64,000 bases of DNA from contig OY997588.1 in NCBI GenBank assembly GCA_963921825.1, forward strand, positions 57,296,803-57,360,802, given 5' to 3'. The notes beneath the pieces are model-generated. The model saw only the letters and a list, made by a program, of their open reading frames with translations. It did not search any database and was not told the DNA's origin. The position numbers were made by a program, and so were the translations under genes. Origin of the DNA: Erodium maritimum (taxonomy: Eukaryota > Streptophyta > Magnoliopsida > Geraniales > Geraniaceae). Shown piece by piece: positions 11,176 to 24,100 of the stretch; the stretch's first letter is position 1, and every line of letters begins with the position of its first letter.

Positions 11176-13782
11176 ATGCTTGCTCTAACTCTTCAAGAAC
11201 TCAGTGGGGAAATACCTGCACCAGACAAACAAACTCAGGTTCAGCTTCAGATCAACAATACAAGCAACTTCAAAGGTACAAGACTTACAACTCCTTCCCC
11301 TACACATTCAGATAAGACTCAACAATATTCCCCAGGAGGTTGTATAAAGCAATTGGATGGCCAAAGAATGTTCTATGATAAAAAATTTAAACCTGTCTCC
11401 TCTGGAAGAGATTCAACTCCCTCTTATTGCAGTATACATCTGGGTAGGGAAGATCTTTATAATGCCTCTCCAATCTTGGGTTATCTTAACTCCAAAGAGC
11501 CTTCTCTTGTAATGGGTACTGAAGAAGGATCCTCTTCAATGGGATATCCCCCCCCCCCCCCCCCAGGTTTCGAAAAAGTCTTACATCCACCTAAACCTCT
11601 AAACAATCAGACTCTCCTATACTCCTCCAATACAAACTACACTGCTTTTGTACTCAACATCCCCCCAAAGGTCAACATTGAATGGTTAGATTCAATTTTT
11701 GGCAATTGTAAAGGCTTCTCCAAATCCATGGTGGGATATAAGCCTAATGCCAGAGGAAAGTGGTATGGTTTTATTTATTTTCAAACCAAAGCTGATCTAT
11801 CTCAAGCTGTGAACCAATTCAATGACTTCAAAACCAGAAATCATACCATATTCGTGACTGAAGCCTGGGCTAAAAACAGGAATGACAGACCATTAATCTC
11901 AAGGACAGCTTTCAAGGGGCCTATATATCAAGAAAAATCCTATGAAGAATTCAAATATCAAGGCTCAACAGTCTCAGCAAAACAAAAAACATGGGAGGGT
12001 GCTCATCTAGCTTTGACACATCTAAATCTTTCAGTAGAGGCAATTATGAGGGAGATAGCATTAGAGGGAGTCTGTGAAATTCAACTCAAAGACCTTGGAA
12101 ATAAGGTAATATTGGTCTCCTACCCAGATCCACAATTTGAAAAACAGTTGTTCTTTGAGGATGGAGCTTGGTTACAACAATGGTTAACATTCATTCCTGG
12201 GAAGGAGGCACTCACTTCTCTGGGGGGAAAACTAAATTGGCTAGCTCTACAAGGAGTTCCGTATCCGGGATGGTGTGCTGAGACATTTCAAGCAGCGGTG
12301 GCAAACTATGGGAAGGTTATTTACACTCTTCCTAGTGCTGATCAAGATCTTCATATTCACACGGCCTATGTGTTAGTACACACTTTACATCTAAAAGCTA
12401 TTTCAGAAGAGGTGAACATCACCTTGGGGAAAAAACTCTATACAGTTTTAATCACTTCTGTGCAAGCCAGAGACTTACCTCCTATTCAGACTCAAGAATT
12501 CAAAAACCCCTACATTGAATCTTCCAACTCAGAACATTCTAAACCTACAGAATCAGACTCGCCTCTTGTCAGTAACTACTCAAAAGAGCTTCAGACAATT
12601 AATGAAGAGTCTCAAAAACTTTCTCCTTCTCTTTCTCAGAGAAATAAATTTGAGGAAGGTTCTTTGGGGCTACATTTACTTCCTAATAATGAGGTGGAGT
12701 TGGATCTGGTGGATCCAATTATTGCCAGTCCAAGAATTGATCAAGAAGTTGATACTAGGCTCAGAGCCATCAATGAAGCTCTGGAAACAGAATGGGAATT
12801 AATTGCTACAGCTTCTACTGTTCCTGACTATGTGGACATTCCCAGCTCAAATCAGGAAATGTTGGAGGATCATTGGTTGTTTGTTAAGGATACCTATGAA
12901 ACTGAGGAAAGGAATCTAGAGGCCATCAATCTCTATGAAGGAGAAGATTTGGGTTGGGAAATTAACTCTCAGAAGAATACCAATTGCTTAATTGCTACAG
13001 TACATGTTCCTGACAAGTCTGACTCTCAATAAGCTACAGTGGAATCTCAACTAGCTACAGTTTTCTCCCCTTTACAATCTCGGCTTTATTCCCCAAATCT
13101 TGAATTAGTGCAAGATAATCTAGTTCATCCAAGGGTTGAAAGGACTATGGCAGAAAATAAGGTGATAGAAGACTCTTCAACAGCATGGGTAAATGAAGAG
13201 CATTTAATGAAGCAAAAGGCTTTACCAAATATTGACCCTACTCAAGAGAAAAGATCTCCTTTTACAGCTGCACCTGAACTGGGATTAGACTTAATCCACC
13301 CTCTCTCCTCTTTGGAGGGTCCACAAGGCCTGGATTTCTTGGAATCAGGATTAGAAAATTTCATTACCCCTACTACATCTCTACATTCTCCTCAAGTAAG
13401 AGAAATTTCATATTTGCTAGGTCTGAATCCAATCCCAATTACAGACTCTCCAAAAGTCAAAGTAGGAGGGAAGAAAAAAACACAAAAAATTCAAGCTAGA
13501 TCTTATGGGACCAGGTCCAAAGTGAAAGGGAAGGAAGTTGGAAATTCTCAGACAGACATTCAAAGGGCAGATTTCCTAAAGGAAGGTACAGAGGCAAAGA
13601 GGGCTTGGGGGTTTGGAAAAACAATTGGGCTAAAGTCCAAGCTAGATGATGACAATACAATTTTGATGCTAGAAGGCCTGGATGACTACAACCATTTTAA
13701 GGAATTGGAGGAGCTAAATGAGGAAGAGGCTGACATTGATTCTATAATGGGAGATAATCCCATCCATCTTTCTTTCCCATAG
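11176..13782 (+). pseudogene. LINE-1 ORF1 with an RRM-like domain; one in-frame stop
   Basis: ATG at 11176. The frame is open to TAA at 13030-13032 and continues in the same frame to a stop at 13782, about 868 codons in all. Residues about 154-232 (YTAFVLNIPP, then RGKWYGFIYFQ and HTIFVTEAW) look like an RNA-recognition motif: a beta1 RNP2-like VLNIPP and an RNP1-like KWYGFIYF. The rest is serine- and glutamate-rich with no domain I recognise, and has a basic stretch (GGKKKTQKIQARSYGTRSK) near residues 765-785. By analogy with other LINE ORF1 proteins it would bind the LINE RNA. A tract of 17 C (11548-11564) encodes a polyproline run. Whether the stop at 13030 is a decay mutation or a natural end is unclear, but the open frame after it favours decay. 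Confidence 0.8.
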
Positions 13783-13788
13783 ATCAAC

Positions 13789-16700
13789 ATGTTGTTCCTC
13801 TCATGGAATGGGAGAGGAATCTCCTCCTCTCAAAAGAGGAGAAATCTCAGTACCTTGATATACAAGCAAAGTCCAGACTTTATTTTACTTCAGGAATCCA
13901 AATTACAAAGCATGTCAATCAATTTCCCAAGATTGTGTGGTCTCTCTTCAGATTGGGAAGTCTCTGCTATAGACTCTGATGGAGCTTCAGGAGGTATCAT
14001 TTCCATGTGGAAAAAATCTGAATATACACTGTCATCCCTCAAACTTATCCAAGGAGCCCTTTTCTGGTTTGGAGTGATAAATCTACTAAATCAGCCATGT
14101 TGTATTGTTAATATATATGCATCCACTAATGCTCATACCAAAACAGACCTTTGGAGGAATATTGCCTCAGAACTCATTGATCAGCCCTCAGAAACTCTAC
14201 TGATCTTAGGGGGGATTTCAATGCTATTTTATCACCTGAAGACAGGTCAAGCCAGAGGAGGGGAGGATCTTCAATGGCAAACCTTCAAAGATTAGTAGCT
14301 AATTTGGGCCTAATTGATCTGCCACTACAAGGGGGAAAGTACACTTGGTTTGGTCATGAATCTATAGCTTCTAGAATAGACAGGTTTATTGTCTCAAGTG
14401 ATCTCATCTCTCTCTTGCCCTCTCTAACTCAAGTATGTCTTCCAAGATCCATCTCAGATCATCGCACTTTGATCCTCCACAACAATGCTCTAGATTGGGG
14501 ACCAAGGCCATTTAAATTTCTTAATATATGGTTGGAAGATCCTAGATTTATACCTGCAGTTATCACATTCTGGTCCAGCTATAATATCACTGGTTCTCCT
14601 CAGTATATACTATGGATGAAGCTTAAACTCCTGAGATCAGATATCAAAAAGTGGAACCTAAAGGTGTATGGCCTCCTGGAAACTCAGATCCAACAATTGA
14701 CCCTATCCATCAATGATCATGACAAACTTGTGGAATCCAGGAGGCTGACTGAGGAGGAATGTTCTGAAAGGGGAGCTCTTAAGGCTGAACTAATCAGGAA
14801 GTATAAATTGTTGGCCAAATTATGGCGTCAAAAATCTAGAAGAAAATGGTTTGATGATGGAGACAAAGGTTCAAGTTACTTTCACAGAATTGCAAACTTC
14901 AATGGGAGTAAGAAAAGATTGACCTCTATTTGTGTTGATGGGATTATTCTCAATGAGCCTGAACTTATAAAAGCTGCAGCTTCTCAACACTTTCATAAAT
15001 GCTTTAGCAATATCAATACAAATATCATTGACCTAGCAGATCTTCCTTTCAATGCAATCTCAGCCCAAGAAAAAGAGTGGCTAGAGAGTCCATTCTTAGA
15101 GGAAGAAGTTCTTCAGGCTTTATTAGCCTGTAATGGAGACAAAGCTCCTGGCCCAGATGGCTTCACCATTAGATTCTTTCAGGCAGCCTGGGACATCATC
15201 AAAGGAGACTTTATGTTATTTCTCCAAGAATTCTATAACTCAGGTCAATTGGGCAAAGGAATTAATTCCTCCTTCCTGGTCCTAATTCCTAAAGGATCCT
15301 CTCCTTTGACCTTTAATGACTTCAGGCCAATTAGCCTCATGTGAGCTCCTTACAAAATTCTCTCAAAACTACTCTCCACAAGATTCAAAATAGTTATGAA
15401 CAATTTGGTGGGGGATGAGCAATCAGGGTTTCTGGCTGGGAGACAAATTATAGATGGGATTCTAATAGCCTCAGAAGTGGTAAATTACATCAAAAAATCA
15501 AAGTCCAAGGCCCTTATATTCAAAGCAGATTTCCAAAAGGCTTTTGATAGTGTAAGCTGGATTTATGTGATGCAGATTCTAACCAAAATGGGTTTTGGGA
15601 TCAAGTGGAAACTATGGATGATCTCTTGCTTCAGAGCCTACATTTCAGTTCTAATAAATGGCTCCCCTTCTAAGGATTTCCAAATGTCTAGAGGGTTAAG
15701 ACAAGGCTGTTCACTGTCTCCCCTGATTTTTGTCCTAGTAGCTGAAGACCTTAATCAGATTATGAAATCTGGGATCTCCAACAACTTATTTCAAGGCATC
15801 AAATCTTCTATTACAAGTCCTATTATCTCCCATCTACAGTTTGCTGATGATTCTATATTTTTCATTCAAGCAATACCTGATCAAATCAGATGCCTCAAAT
15901 ATGCCCTATCCATGTTTTATTCAGCTTCAGGCTTGACTGTTAATTATGAAAAATCCCAACTTATACCAATGAACCTAACTGAAGGAGAAGAACTGATTAT
16001 CTCCTCAATTATTCATTGTCCTATAGTCTACCTTTCCATAATCTATTTGGGATTTCCCCTAGGGGGCAATACAAACAGATTGCTCACTTGGGAGCCTATC
16101 ATTCAAAAATTTAAGAACTCTCTGGGTCTGTGGCAAGCTAAACACTTATCATTGGGGGGTAGAATCACTTTGATTAAATCAACCCTGGGAGCATTACCCC
16201 TATATTACTTCTCAGTGCTAAGGGCTCCAAAAGGGGTTATTAAAACTATAGAGAGATGGCAAAGAAAATTCTTTTGGCATGGAAAGCTCTCAGGACAGGG
16301 CTATTGCAAAATTAGCTGGTAGAAAGTCTGTAAACCTAAAAAAGAGGGAGGTCTGGGCATAAGAAAACTTTCAAGTATGAATGTGGCCTTGCTAGCAAAA
16401 CGGTGGTGGAGATTTGCTTGAGAAAAACATGCCCTATGGAAATTGGTCATATCTGGTAAATTTGGTTGGGGGGCCAGTGAGTGCGATCTATCCAAGTTTC
16501 CTGAAGTGGGAGCAACCAGTTTCATATCCCATATTTTACACCTGCTCAAGGAGCCAAGCTTTGAAGAATTATTTGGCTCTAAAGGTCTTCATTGGAAAGT
16601 TGGTAAGGGGGACAAAGTTTTTTTCTGGCTGGATGCCTGGTGGGGAGATACTACACTCAAACACCTTTTCCCTAGGCTATTCTATCTTTCTCAAGCAAAA

Positions 16701-17480
16701 AATGGGCTAGTTTCAGAAGCCTGGGATGGACATACTTGGGATCTGGATTTCATTAGAGTCCCTAGGGGTAGAGCTGCTCAAGATTGGGCTACTCTTTCTT
16801 TAATCTTAAATGGAATTAGACTCTCAGATACTGAAGATGTTCTCATGTGGGTTTGGGATCCTAAAGGCTTCACTGTCAGGAAATTATACACACTTCTAGA
16901 GCATCAAGGATCTCAATCAGCCTCTATTTCTGAATGGAGCAATCTATTATGGATTTATGGGCTTCCTCCTAAGATAACAGCCTTTGCATGGCTGGCTTGC
17001 CATCAAGCAATTCCATCTAAATGCTTCCTAGAGGCAAGAGGACTTCCACTCTCATTACAGGAACTTATATGCCCTATATGTCAATGGGACCTAGAAGATG
17101 AAAATCACATCTTACTACATTGTTCAAGATCATGGCAGGTTTGGAGCTTAATTGCTAATTGGTGGGGAATTCAACTAGTTATCTCTGGTTCAGTACAAGT
17201 ACAATTGATCAATTGACCATCTTTACAACACAGGAAATACAAATGCAATTGGATACAAATTTATCAACTAACCTTATGGAAAATATGGCTTGCCAGAAAT
17301 GCAAAGGTCTTCAAGGGAGAAAACTCAACTGTTGATGAGATTTTCCAAAAAATCTTGCACCAATCCTACAGCTGGGAATGGTCCTACTTCCACAAAACAA
17401 GAAATTATTTTACAATTCTTAACTGGAAAGCATCTCCCAAAGCTTGTCTGGACTGGAAATTACATACCTCATAATTGGGT
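13789..17480 (+). pseudogene. LINE-1 ORF2: endonuclease and reverse transcriptase, broken
   Basis: Starts seven bases after ORF1 ends, with FLSWNGRGI typical of the APE-like endonuclease. LQESKL (catalytic Glu region) and ISDHRTL (catalytic Asp-His) follow. The RT domain shows LIPKGSSP, FKADFQKAFDSVSW, RGLRQGCSLSPLIF, the active site LQFADDSIFF and IYLGFPLGG. The C-terminus has a zf-RVT type zinc-binding segment (CPICQWDLEDENHILLHC). The frame shifts in a G run at about 14211-14216, one base short for GGDFNA. In-frame stops follow at 15342, 16320, about 16420 and 17214. Several of the stops read as changed Trp or nearby codons. It is non-functional, but the RT active site itself is preserved. 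Confidence 0.92.
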
Positions 17481-18243
17481 TTTGGGGCTCTGGGTTGGTT
17501 TAGGGTGGTGGTGAGTGTGGTGAGCTGTGAGGCTCTTTGGTCCTGTCGGGGGTTCTGGTGTGTGGGTAGCTCGCCTCTTTGGTTCCTTTGTCTGAGTGTG
17601 GGTAGCCTTTTTTTCCTAGTTTGAGTGCTCTTGTGGTCTTGTTTCTTCTCTTACAGGTTTCCTGGATCTCTCGTGCTCGCCCCCTTCTAGGGTTTCTTCA
17701 TCGCCCGTGGAAGTTAATTGGGTTACTTCCGAGCATGCTCATGGCTTCAATTTCTTCTGGAGACAAGCCCTCTTCATTTCCTGGTTCTCTTACTTCCGGC
17801 GCCCCTCATCTCTGGGTCCGTCTTACAGCCTTTGTCCCTTCAAGCTTCCTCTTCATGGTGGTCGTCGATCCCTCGGTAGCAGTTAACGTCCTAGCCGATC
17901 TCCTCCCTCGCATCGCTCCGGCTTCAGATCTTTGAGCTCTCTGGCTTTGACTTTCATTACCAATTCAGGTCCTCAATTTCATCATTGGATCGTCTATTGT
18001 AATTGGGGTTTTCAATTATCAACCCTTTTGCTTTATTCACTAAGGTCTAGTAAGCACTTGGTTTCAGTTGACTACCCTTTTGTTCCATGGGTGTAGTGAG
18101 GCTTCATGTTCATGCCTCGGTTTCATTAGAAGTGTATTGTTTGGTTTGTTTTTTGTATTCGATCTGTAGTCGGGTCGTTTCTGTACTCATTTTTAATCTC
18201 TAAAGAGGTTTTAATCTACATTCTGCTTTGCCGATCAAAAAAA

Positions 18244-18257
18244 AAGTGATGTCTCAG
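18244..18257. repeat. LINE-1 target-site duplication, right copy
   Basis: An exact copy of 10905-10918. The first A residues merge with the A-tail, so the boundary is uncertain by a base or two. Confidence 0.9.
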
Positions 18258-20948
18258 CAGTAGTCACATGCATGGTTCTCTCGACAGGCTTCCTCTACTA
18301 TCTCTACATAAACACTGTTTTCCTGATATTCATAATACCCATCATCCAAACAACTATCACAATCATAATATGTGATGTATGTTCCATCCATATGCATTAT
18401 GCTTGTGCTATCTTTATATGCAGAAATGTCTAGGACTTTTTGGTGAGAGGTCTTGCCAGGTGTCTCGGTTGTGTTGGGCAATTCTCCAGATACCTTGCTT
18501 CACATATCATTGTCGATTTGACCAATTTGTGTCTCTAGCGTCTTCAATGAGTTCTCATGACCAACAACTATCTTACCGAGATCCATGATGGCTTATACGT
18601 TGGGTTTTTCTAGTTGGTATGAAGCAACCGTGCTTCTCATAATGTGCTCGATGAGTACCTCTAGGGGATCATCCTATGGAAGAATTGGAACTATCTATCC
18701 AGCATGTGTTGTTGCTCTAGCTGACCCTGCGGTCTTGATATGAACTCCCAAACTGATCATCTTGATATGATTATTGTTTTGTCGATTGTCTCTCTAATAG
18801 GATCTCTGACCCTGATAGTTAGGGTGATCCTAGCTTACAAAAGCATAGACAGTCTGCTTGCTTTTTTCCATGGTCAACTCTTGTAGTTGTTCGGGAATCT
18901 CAACATCTCCATTCACTTGCATTAGATTGCATGATCCTTTCTCCGTAGGATACTTCAGGTGGCTGGAACTCAGTTGCTCCAACAATGCCCATACAATAGC
19001 GAGGTCTGAATTTAAAAAACATCCTCCGGCTGTCGAGTCAACTAGATCCTAGAGGTCCTGGTTCAACCCCTGCTAAAAGTATCGAACCCGAGCTTGCTCC
19101 GAAAGGTCTTGGTTGTGGCATCTCTTCAGGTAGGGATTGTATCGAACCCATGTTGATCCGATGGATTCCTGTAGCACCGGTTTATATCCTATCAGTCTTG
19201 CTCGGAAACATTGCTTCTAAACTCGGCGGGTGGTACTGCTCCATAAACTTTGTCTTTAGTCTGTCGTAGTCTCTTTTATCTTCCTCAAGGAGGTTTGTAC
19301 CATACCCTTACTTTGTCGGTTATACAATATGGAAATATCTTACAAAACAACTGCTCTTCCTCCTCATCTTTGGTTGATTTGGAGATACACCTTGCGATGT
19401 TCATTATTTGATCGACATGTCTATATGATTATCTGGAATTGTCCACTGTTGTTACTTATCAGAAATACATTGGGTGTAAGCTTCCACTGACGAGTGTGCA
19501 CACGCGGGCCCATCTACGGTAGTCGCGGTTGTTGTGAGTAGATGCTGAGTCATCCTCATAGTTCCTTTCGGAAATAGATGACCAAGTTCGTTACCTTTCC
19601 CTTTCAGTTTCCACGACAGCTCTATGGTGGGTTCTAGATGTTTAACATCTTCTATTTGCTTTGTCTCTTTGACAACTTCTCTCAATATCTAGATCAAAAA
19701 AAAGTATCATGCTCCTTGATGCTCAGGTCATAAACTATAACAGAAAAAAATATAGCGAAATCATCATCCTACGAATGGTATTCAAACAAATTAATTGTTA
19801 GATTACAAAAGAAAAAAGAAAAGGGTTGTTACATATATACGAGAACTTGAAAAAAGATAAATAAATAAATAAATAAAAACACCCAGGGAATGTTTTATAT
19901 ATTGCTTACCTGACAACAACGCCATCTTAATGGAATTGCACACATTAGATGACATACCAATCACTTAGAATAATCAATTGATTTAATCTCCTCGACAACG
20001 AAGTCTTCTTGACATCGTGGAGTAGTCACTCTCAAGGTGGGCGATCAATAATCGGACTGTTGGACCTGAAAAAAGGCGCAATCTTGACTGCACCACCTCT
20101 TTACCGGTCCCGGCGAGTGTTACATTAACCACCTTGGATAATATCATTAGGATATCCACTACCACTAATAGTATTATCCGGATCAAATCGAAAAACTGTG
20201 GACTTATAAATCCCCAAACTCAATTCCACCAAAGCCTACTCTCTGTACCTTTCCCGAGAACCTAGATAACATAATCAAGCGCAAGTAAAGAAAGTTTAAA
20301 AATCTAGAGTCGGTCATGTCAAGTGCTATGCACGCCTCCCGTAGATAAAAGTTAGGAATGATATACTTTGATAGTTCCCACCTGGTGGTAAACGAAAAGA
20401 GTTCCAACCCCGGCTCAAAGGATCTACAGTTCAGTCCCCGATCAATGAACTATAAGGCTTTCAAGCTATACATCAGTGTTTAGGATTGTCAATCCCTTTT
20501 GCAACTCGATATCCCATAGTGAATAATATAGGGATTTGGCAAACCGTTCACATTTTCCTATCTGTATGTCGACCTCTTACATGGTCAGAGCCTCGACCAT
20601 GACTTGGAATGATTGGTCGATAACCATATGGCTAAACCACTGATCATTTCAAGAGTCACACCTTATACCCACTAGCATTTCCTTTTCAAGTTACCTAACC
20701 ATCCGATTGGTGACTCGATCGACCGAATCATATAGGTATGCCCTACCCAAACAACCAAACCGTTTTCTTGAATTTTGTTTCTGATAAAGCTTTTAATTTT
20801 AAAGTAAAAAAACATGCAATCATGCTAATAATGACCAAACCACATGAAAAAACTCCTAATCATGCTTAGGTCTCATTCTTAAACTTTGTGTCCCTAGAAC
20901 ACAAAGATGACACATTTAGCTCATATAATGAAAATTTAGGTTAAAAGG
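18258..20948 (-). mobile_element. Old Ty3/gypsy remnant, Athila/Tat-like: gag, primer site and part of LTR
   Basis: On the minus strand, 19685-18840 gives fragments recognisable as Athila/Tat-type gag: EEEEQLFCKIFPYCITDKV, then FMEQYHPPSLEAMF, a YF-QGLNQDL stretch, DSTAGGCFLNSDLAIVWALL and EQLSSS. A sequence resembling the tRNA-Asp primer site used by this group lies upstream at 19924-19907. DNA to the right (19925-20948) should belong to the LTR. The element is heavily decayed, with many breaks, and older than both LINEs nested in it. Confidence 0.68.
19907..19924 (-). other. Probable tRNA-Asp-type primer-binding site of the old gypsy element
   Basis: The minus strand reads TGGCGTTGTTGTCAGG, an imperfect match to the tRNA-Asp primer site of Athila/Tat elements. 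It lies about 220 bases upstream of the recognisable gag start, where a primer site would be expected. Confidence 0.5.
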
Positions 20949-21177
20949 CTTTGTGGTAATCTCATCCCCAAACCTTTCCCCATAATCTTCATGATCATCC
21001 TTTCCTGGAACGTCAGAGGTCTAAACTTCCAAAGACTCAAATGCAGAGGTTGTCGAACTTTTCCATAGTATCCTCCAGCCAAATCCTTCCTCATCCTCTG
21101 TGGTAATCCCATCCCCAAACCTTTCCCCGTAATCCTCATGATCATCCTTTCCTGGAATGTCAGAGGTCTAAACTCCG
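20949..21177 (+). repeat. Direct duplication of the ORF2 start in LINE-2, offset 147 bp
   Basis: An 80-bp unit starting ctttgtggtaatctcatccc (20949) recurs with about seven differences from 21096. Each unit contains the ATG and first codons of the endonuclease (atgatcatcctttcctgg at 20991 and 21138). The 67 bases between them are not repeated. Confidence 0.88.
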
Positions 21178-24100
21178 ACAAAAAGAAAAACACCCTCAAG
21201 CTCATTATTCAAACCCCAAACCCAATCTCATACTCCTTCAAGAAACCAAACTTGCAAAAATCCCACCCTTTTTCCTTCGAGCCTGCGGCCTGCAAGCAGG
21301 TTGGGAATTCGTTTCCTCCTCTGCTTCTGGTGCTTCGGGCAGTCTTCTATGCATCTGGGACACCAATTCCTTCAACCTGGTTGCTTCTGACGAGTTCCCT
21401 AGATATATTGTTCTCCATGGCCTGCTGGGAGACAATAGAACCCTTTGCACAATCTACAATGTCTACGCCCCCTGCTTGCTCGCCGACAAGAAAACCTTCT
21501 GGTGCAAGCTTCAGGACTCGATCAGCGTTTTATCTCACCCTTTTCTTCTTGCAGGTGATTTCAACTCAGTCTTGCACCCCTTTGAGCGATCCTCTGAATG
21601 CTCTTCCTGTTCAGTCGACATTGAGATCTTTAGTGGATTCATCTCATCTATTCAGGAAATTGCTCCTCCTCTCGCAGGGCACAATTTCACCTGGTTCGGT
21701 AGAGACTCGAAAGCCAGCTGGCTCGACAGGTTTCTTCTCTCTGAAATCTTTGCCTTGGAATTTCCTGGTAGCATTGTCGATTGCTTGGACAGGCTCCTCT
21801 CCGACCATAAACCCATCGTCCTCAAACAAGGGCTGCGTGATTCGGGCCCCCGTCCTAGTAAGTTTTTGAATATTTGGCTAGAACACCCCGAGTTCCTCCC
21901 AAACGTCAGTCTGTTTTGGAACTCCTACAGAGTTCATGGGGATGAACACTTCAAGCTTTGGAGTAAGCTGAAGCTTCTCATACGGGATCTAAGCCAATGG
22001 AACCACCTAGTCTTCGTCAATGTGGAGTTCAACATTAAATCCACTACCCTGGAAATATCATAATTAGATGCGATCATCGTGTCTCGTCCTCTGTCCCTAG
22101 CCGAAATCACATCCAGGTCAAATCTCCAATGCTCTCTGATAAAATTGGTAAAGCTCCACACGAAGCTATGCCACCAAAAATCTAGGGCCCTTTGGCTCTC
22201 GGCTGGAGACTTGAACTCCAAATTTTTCCAAGCCCACGCTAATCGCAGGGCTTTTAGGAACAACATTGCCTGCATCTCAACTGAGGATGGTATTATCTCT
22301 GATCCGGTTATGATCAAATCCCTGGCCGCTTCCTTCTTCGCAGATCAATTCTCAGATAAGCTACATAAGCATCTCAGCCTCCCCCAACTCTCTTTCAAAG
22401 CCATCTCTAGAGAGCAGTCCGAGTCAATCGAAGCCCCCTTCTCTGAAGAAGAGATCCTATATTGTGTTTGCAGTTTGAACGGGGACAAAGCCCAAGGCCT
22501 AGACGGCATATCTCTCAAATTTTTCCAGAAATCTTGGCCTATAGTAAGGCGAGATGTCCTTATCTTTTTTGAAGAATTCCACCAGACTGGGAAATTGGGT
22601 AAAGGCTTCAGCTCCTCGTTCATCGCCCTCTTACCCAAAATCCCTTCCCCGACCAATTTCAGCCACTATAGGCCAATCAGCCTGCTATCTGCCTCGTAAA
22701 AAATCCTCTCAAAGTTGTTGGCGTCAAGACTGAAACCACTGGTTCCCCTTCTGATTAGCGAGTTTCAGTCGGCTTTTCTGAGAGGCAGGAAATTGGTTGA
22801 TTCGGTTCTTGTCGCCAGTGAGCTCATAAACTTTGCGAAATCGAGAAAGCTCAAAATCATTTTTCTAAAACTCGAATTCTCGAAAGCCTTCGACAGACTC
22901 AACTGTTACTACTTACAGCGTGTCCTGTCCAAGATGGGCTTTGGTCCCAGGTGGAAAAAATGGATGATGGCCTGTGTCCGATCGCATGCCTCAGTTCTTA
23001 TCAATGGGTCGCCTTCCCCGGAGTTCTCGTCTTCATGTGGCGTCAGGCAAGGCTGTTCCATATCGCCTTTCCTCTTCCTTCTAGCTACCAAAGGCCTGCA
23101 TTTGCTTTTAGAAGAGAGTGAAAGCATGGGCTTAATTAAGGGAGTTCTTCCTCCAGGCTTCTCAAACTCCATCACTCATCTTCAGTACGCGGACGACACA
23201 TTGCTATTCCTTCAAGCGGACTCTCAGGTTCTCTCCAATCTAAAGGCTCTTCTGGCTGCTTTCCATCTTGCCTCTGGTTTGGAGATAAATTATGCCAAAT
23301 CACAGCTCACTTTGCTTAATGGCTCATTTGTGGAAGCTACCTCATTAGCCAATTTTCTTGGATGCCCAACGGGTCCCCTACCCTTCTCCTATTTAGGTTT
23401 CGCTCTGGGAGAAAACCCGAGATTGGCTTCCACCTGGGCGCCGGTTGTGGCTAAATTCAGGCAGGCTACAGAACTCTGGCAGGCGAAACATCTATCCTTT
23501 GGTGGCAGGAACACCCTCATCCGATCAAACCTGAGTTCAATCCCGATCTTCTTAATGTCCCTCTACAAAGCCCCTGCTAAGGTTCAGAAGCCTAAAGAAA
23601 ATGGGGGTCTGGCCATTCGAAACCTTGCTGACTTTAACCTCGCCCTCCTCTCCAAGTGGTTGTGGCGTTTCGCTTCTGAGGAAAACCCTTTGTGGAAACG
23701 GGTCCTCTGCGCTATATACAGTTGGCCTTGCGATTCTTGGGACTTATCGACCTTGTTGCCGTCCACATGCTCGTCGATTGTCTCTAACATCGTGAACCTA
23801 TTTCAAGACGGTAGAATCGCTAGCCTCTTTGGGTCGGATGGAATCCGTTGGGAACTGGGCTCGGGCTCTCGTATCTCCTTCTGGTCTGATTGTTGGGCCG
23901 GCCCAGAGTCTCTTGCTTCCCTCTATCCCCGTCTATTCCTGCTCGCCGAAGATAAAGATGCTCGGGTGTGTCATTATTGGCGATCCGGCGTTTGGGCTCC
24001 CTTCCTTCGTCGTTCTCTGTTAGTTTATGAGCAAGAACCTCAGCAACTTCTACTCCAGCATCTCTCTCTGTTCCAGCCTTCCTCGGTTCGCTGGGTTCAC

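Larger units (their letters stand above)
10919..18243 (+). mobile_element. LINE-1: near full-length L1-type LINE, 7.3 kb, with ORF1 and ORF2
   Basis: The element is bounded by a perfect 14-bp target duplication, aagtgatgtctcag (10905-10918 and 18244-18257), with an A-tail at about 18236-18245. It has a leader of about 250 bp, an ORF1 (11176-13782), an ORF2 (13789-17480) and a 3' UTR of about 760 bp. The target duplication and A-tail show insertion by target-primed reverse transcription. A full 5' end is likely, since the leader and ORF1 are present. It carries several stops and at least one frameshift and is no longer autonomous. It sits inside an older gypsy remnant. Confidence 0.93.
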
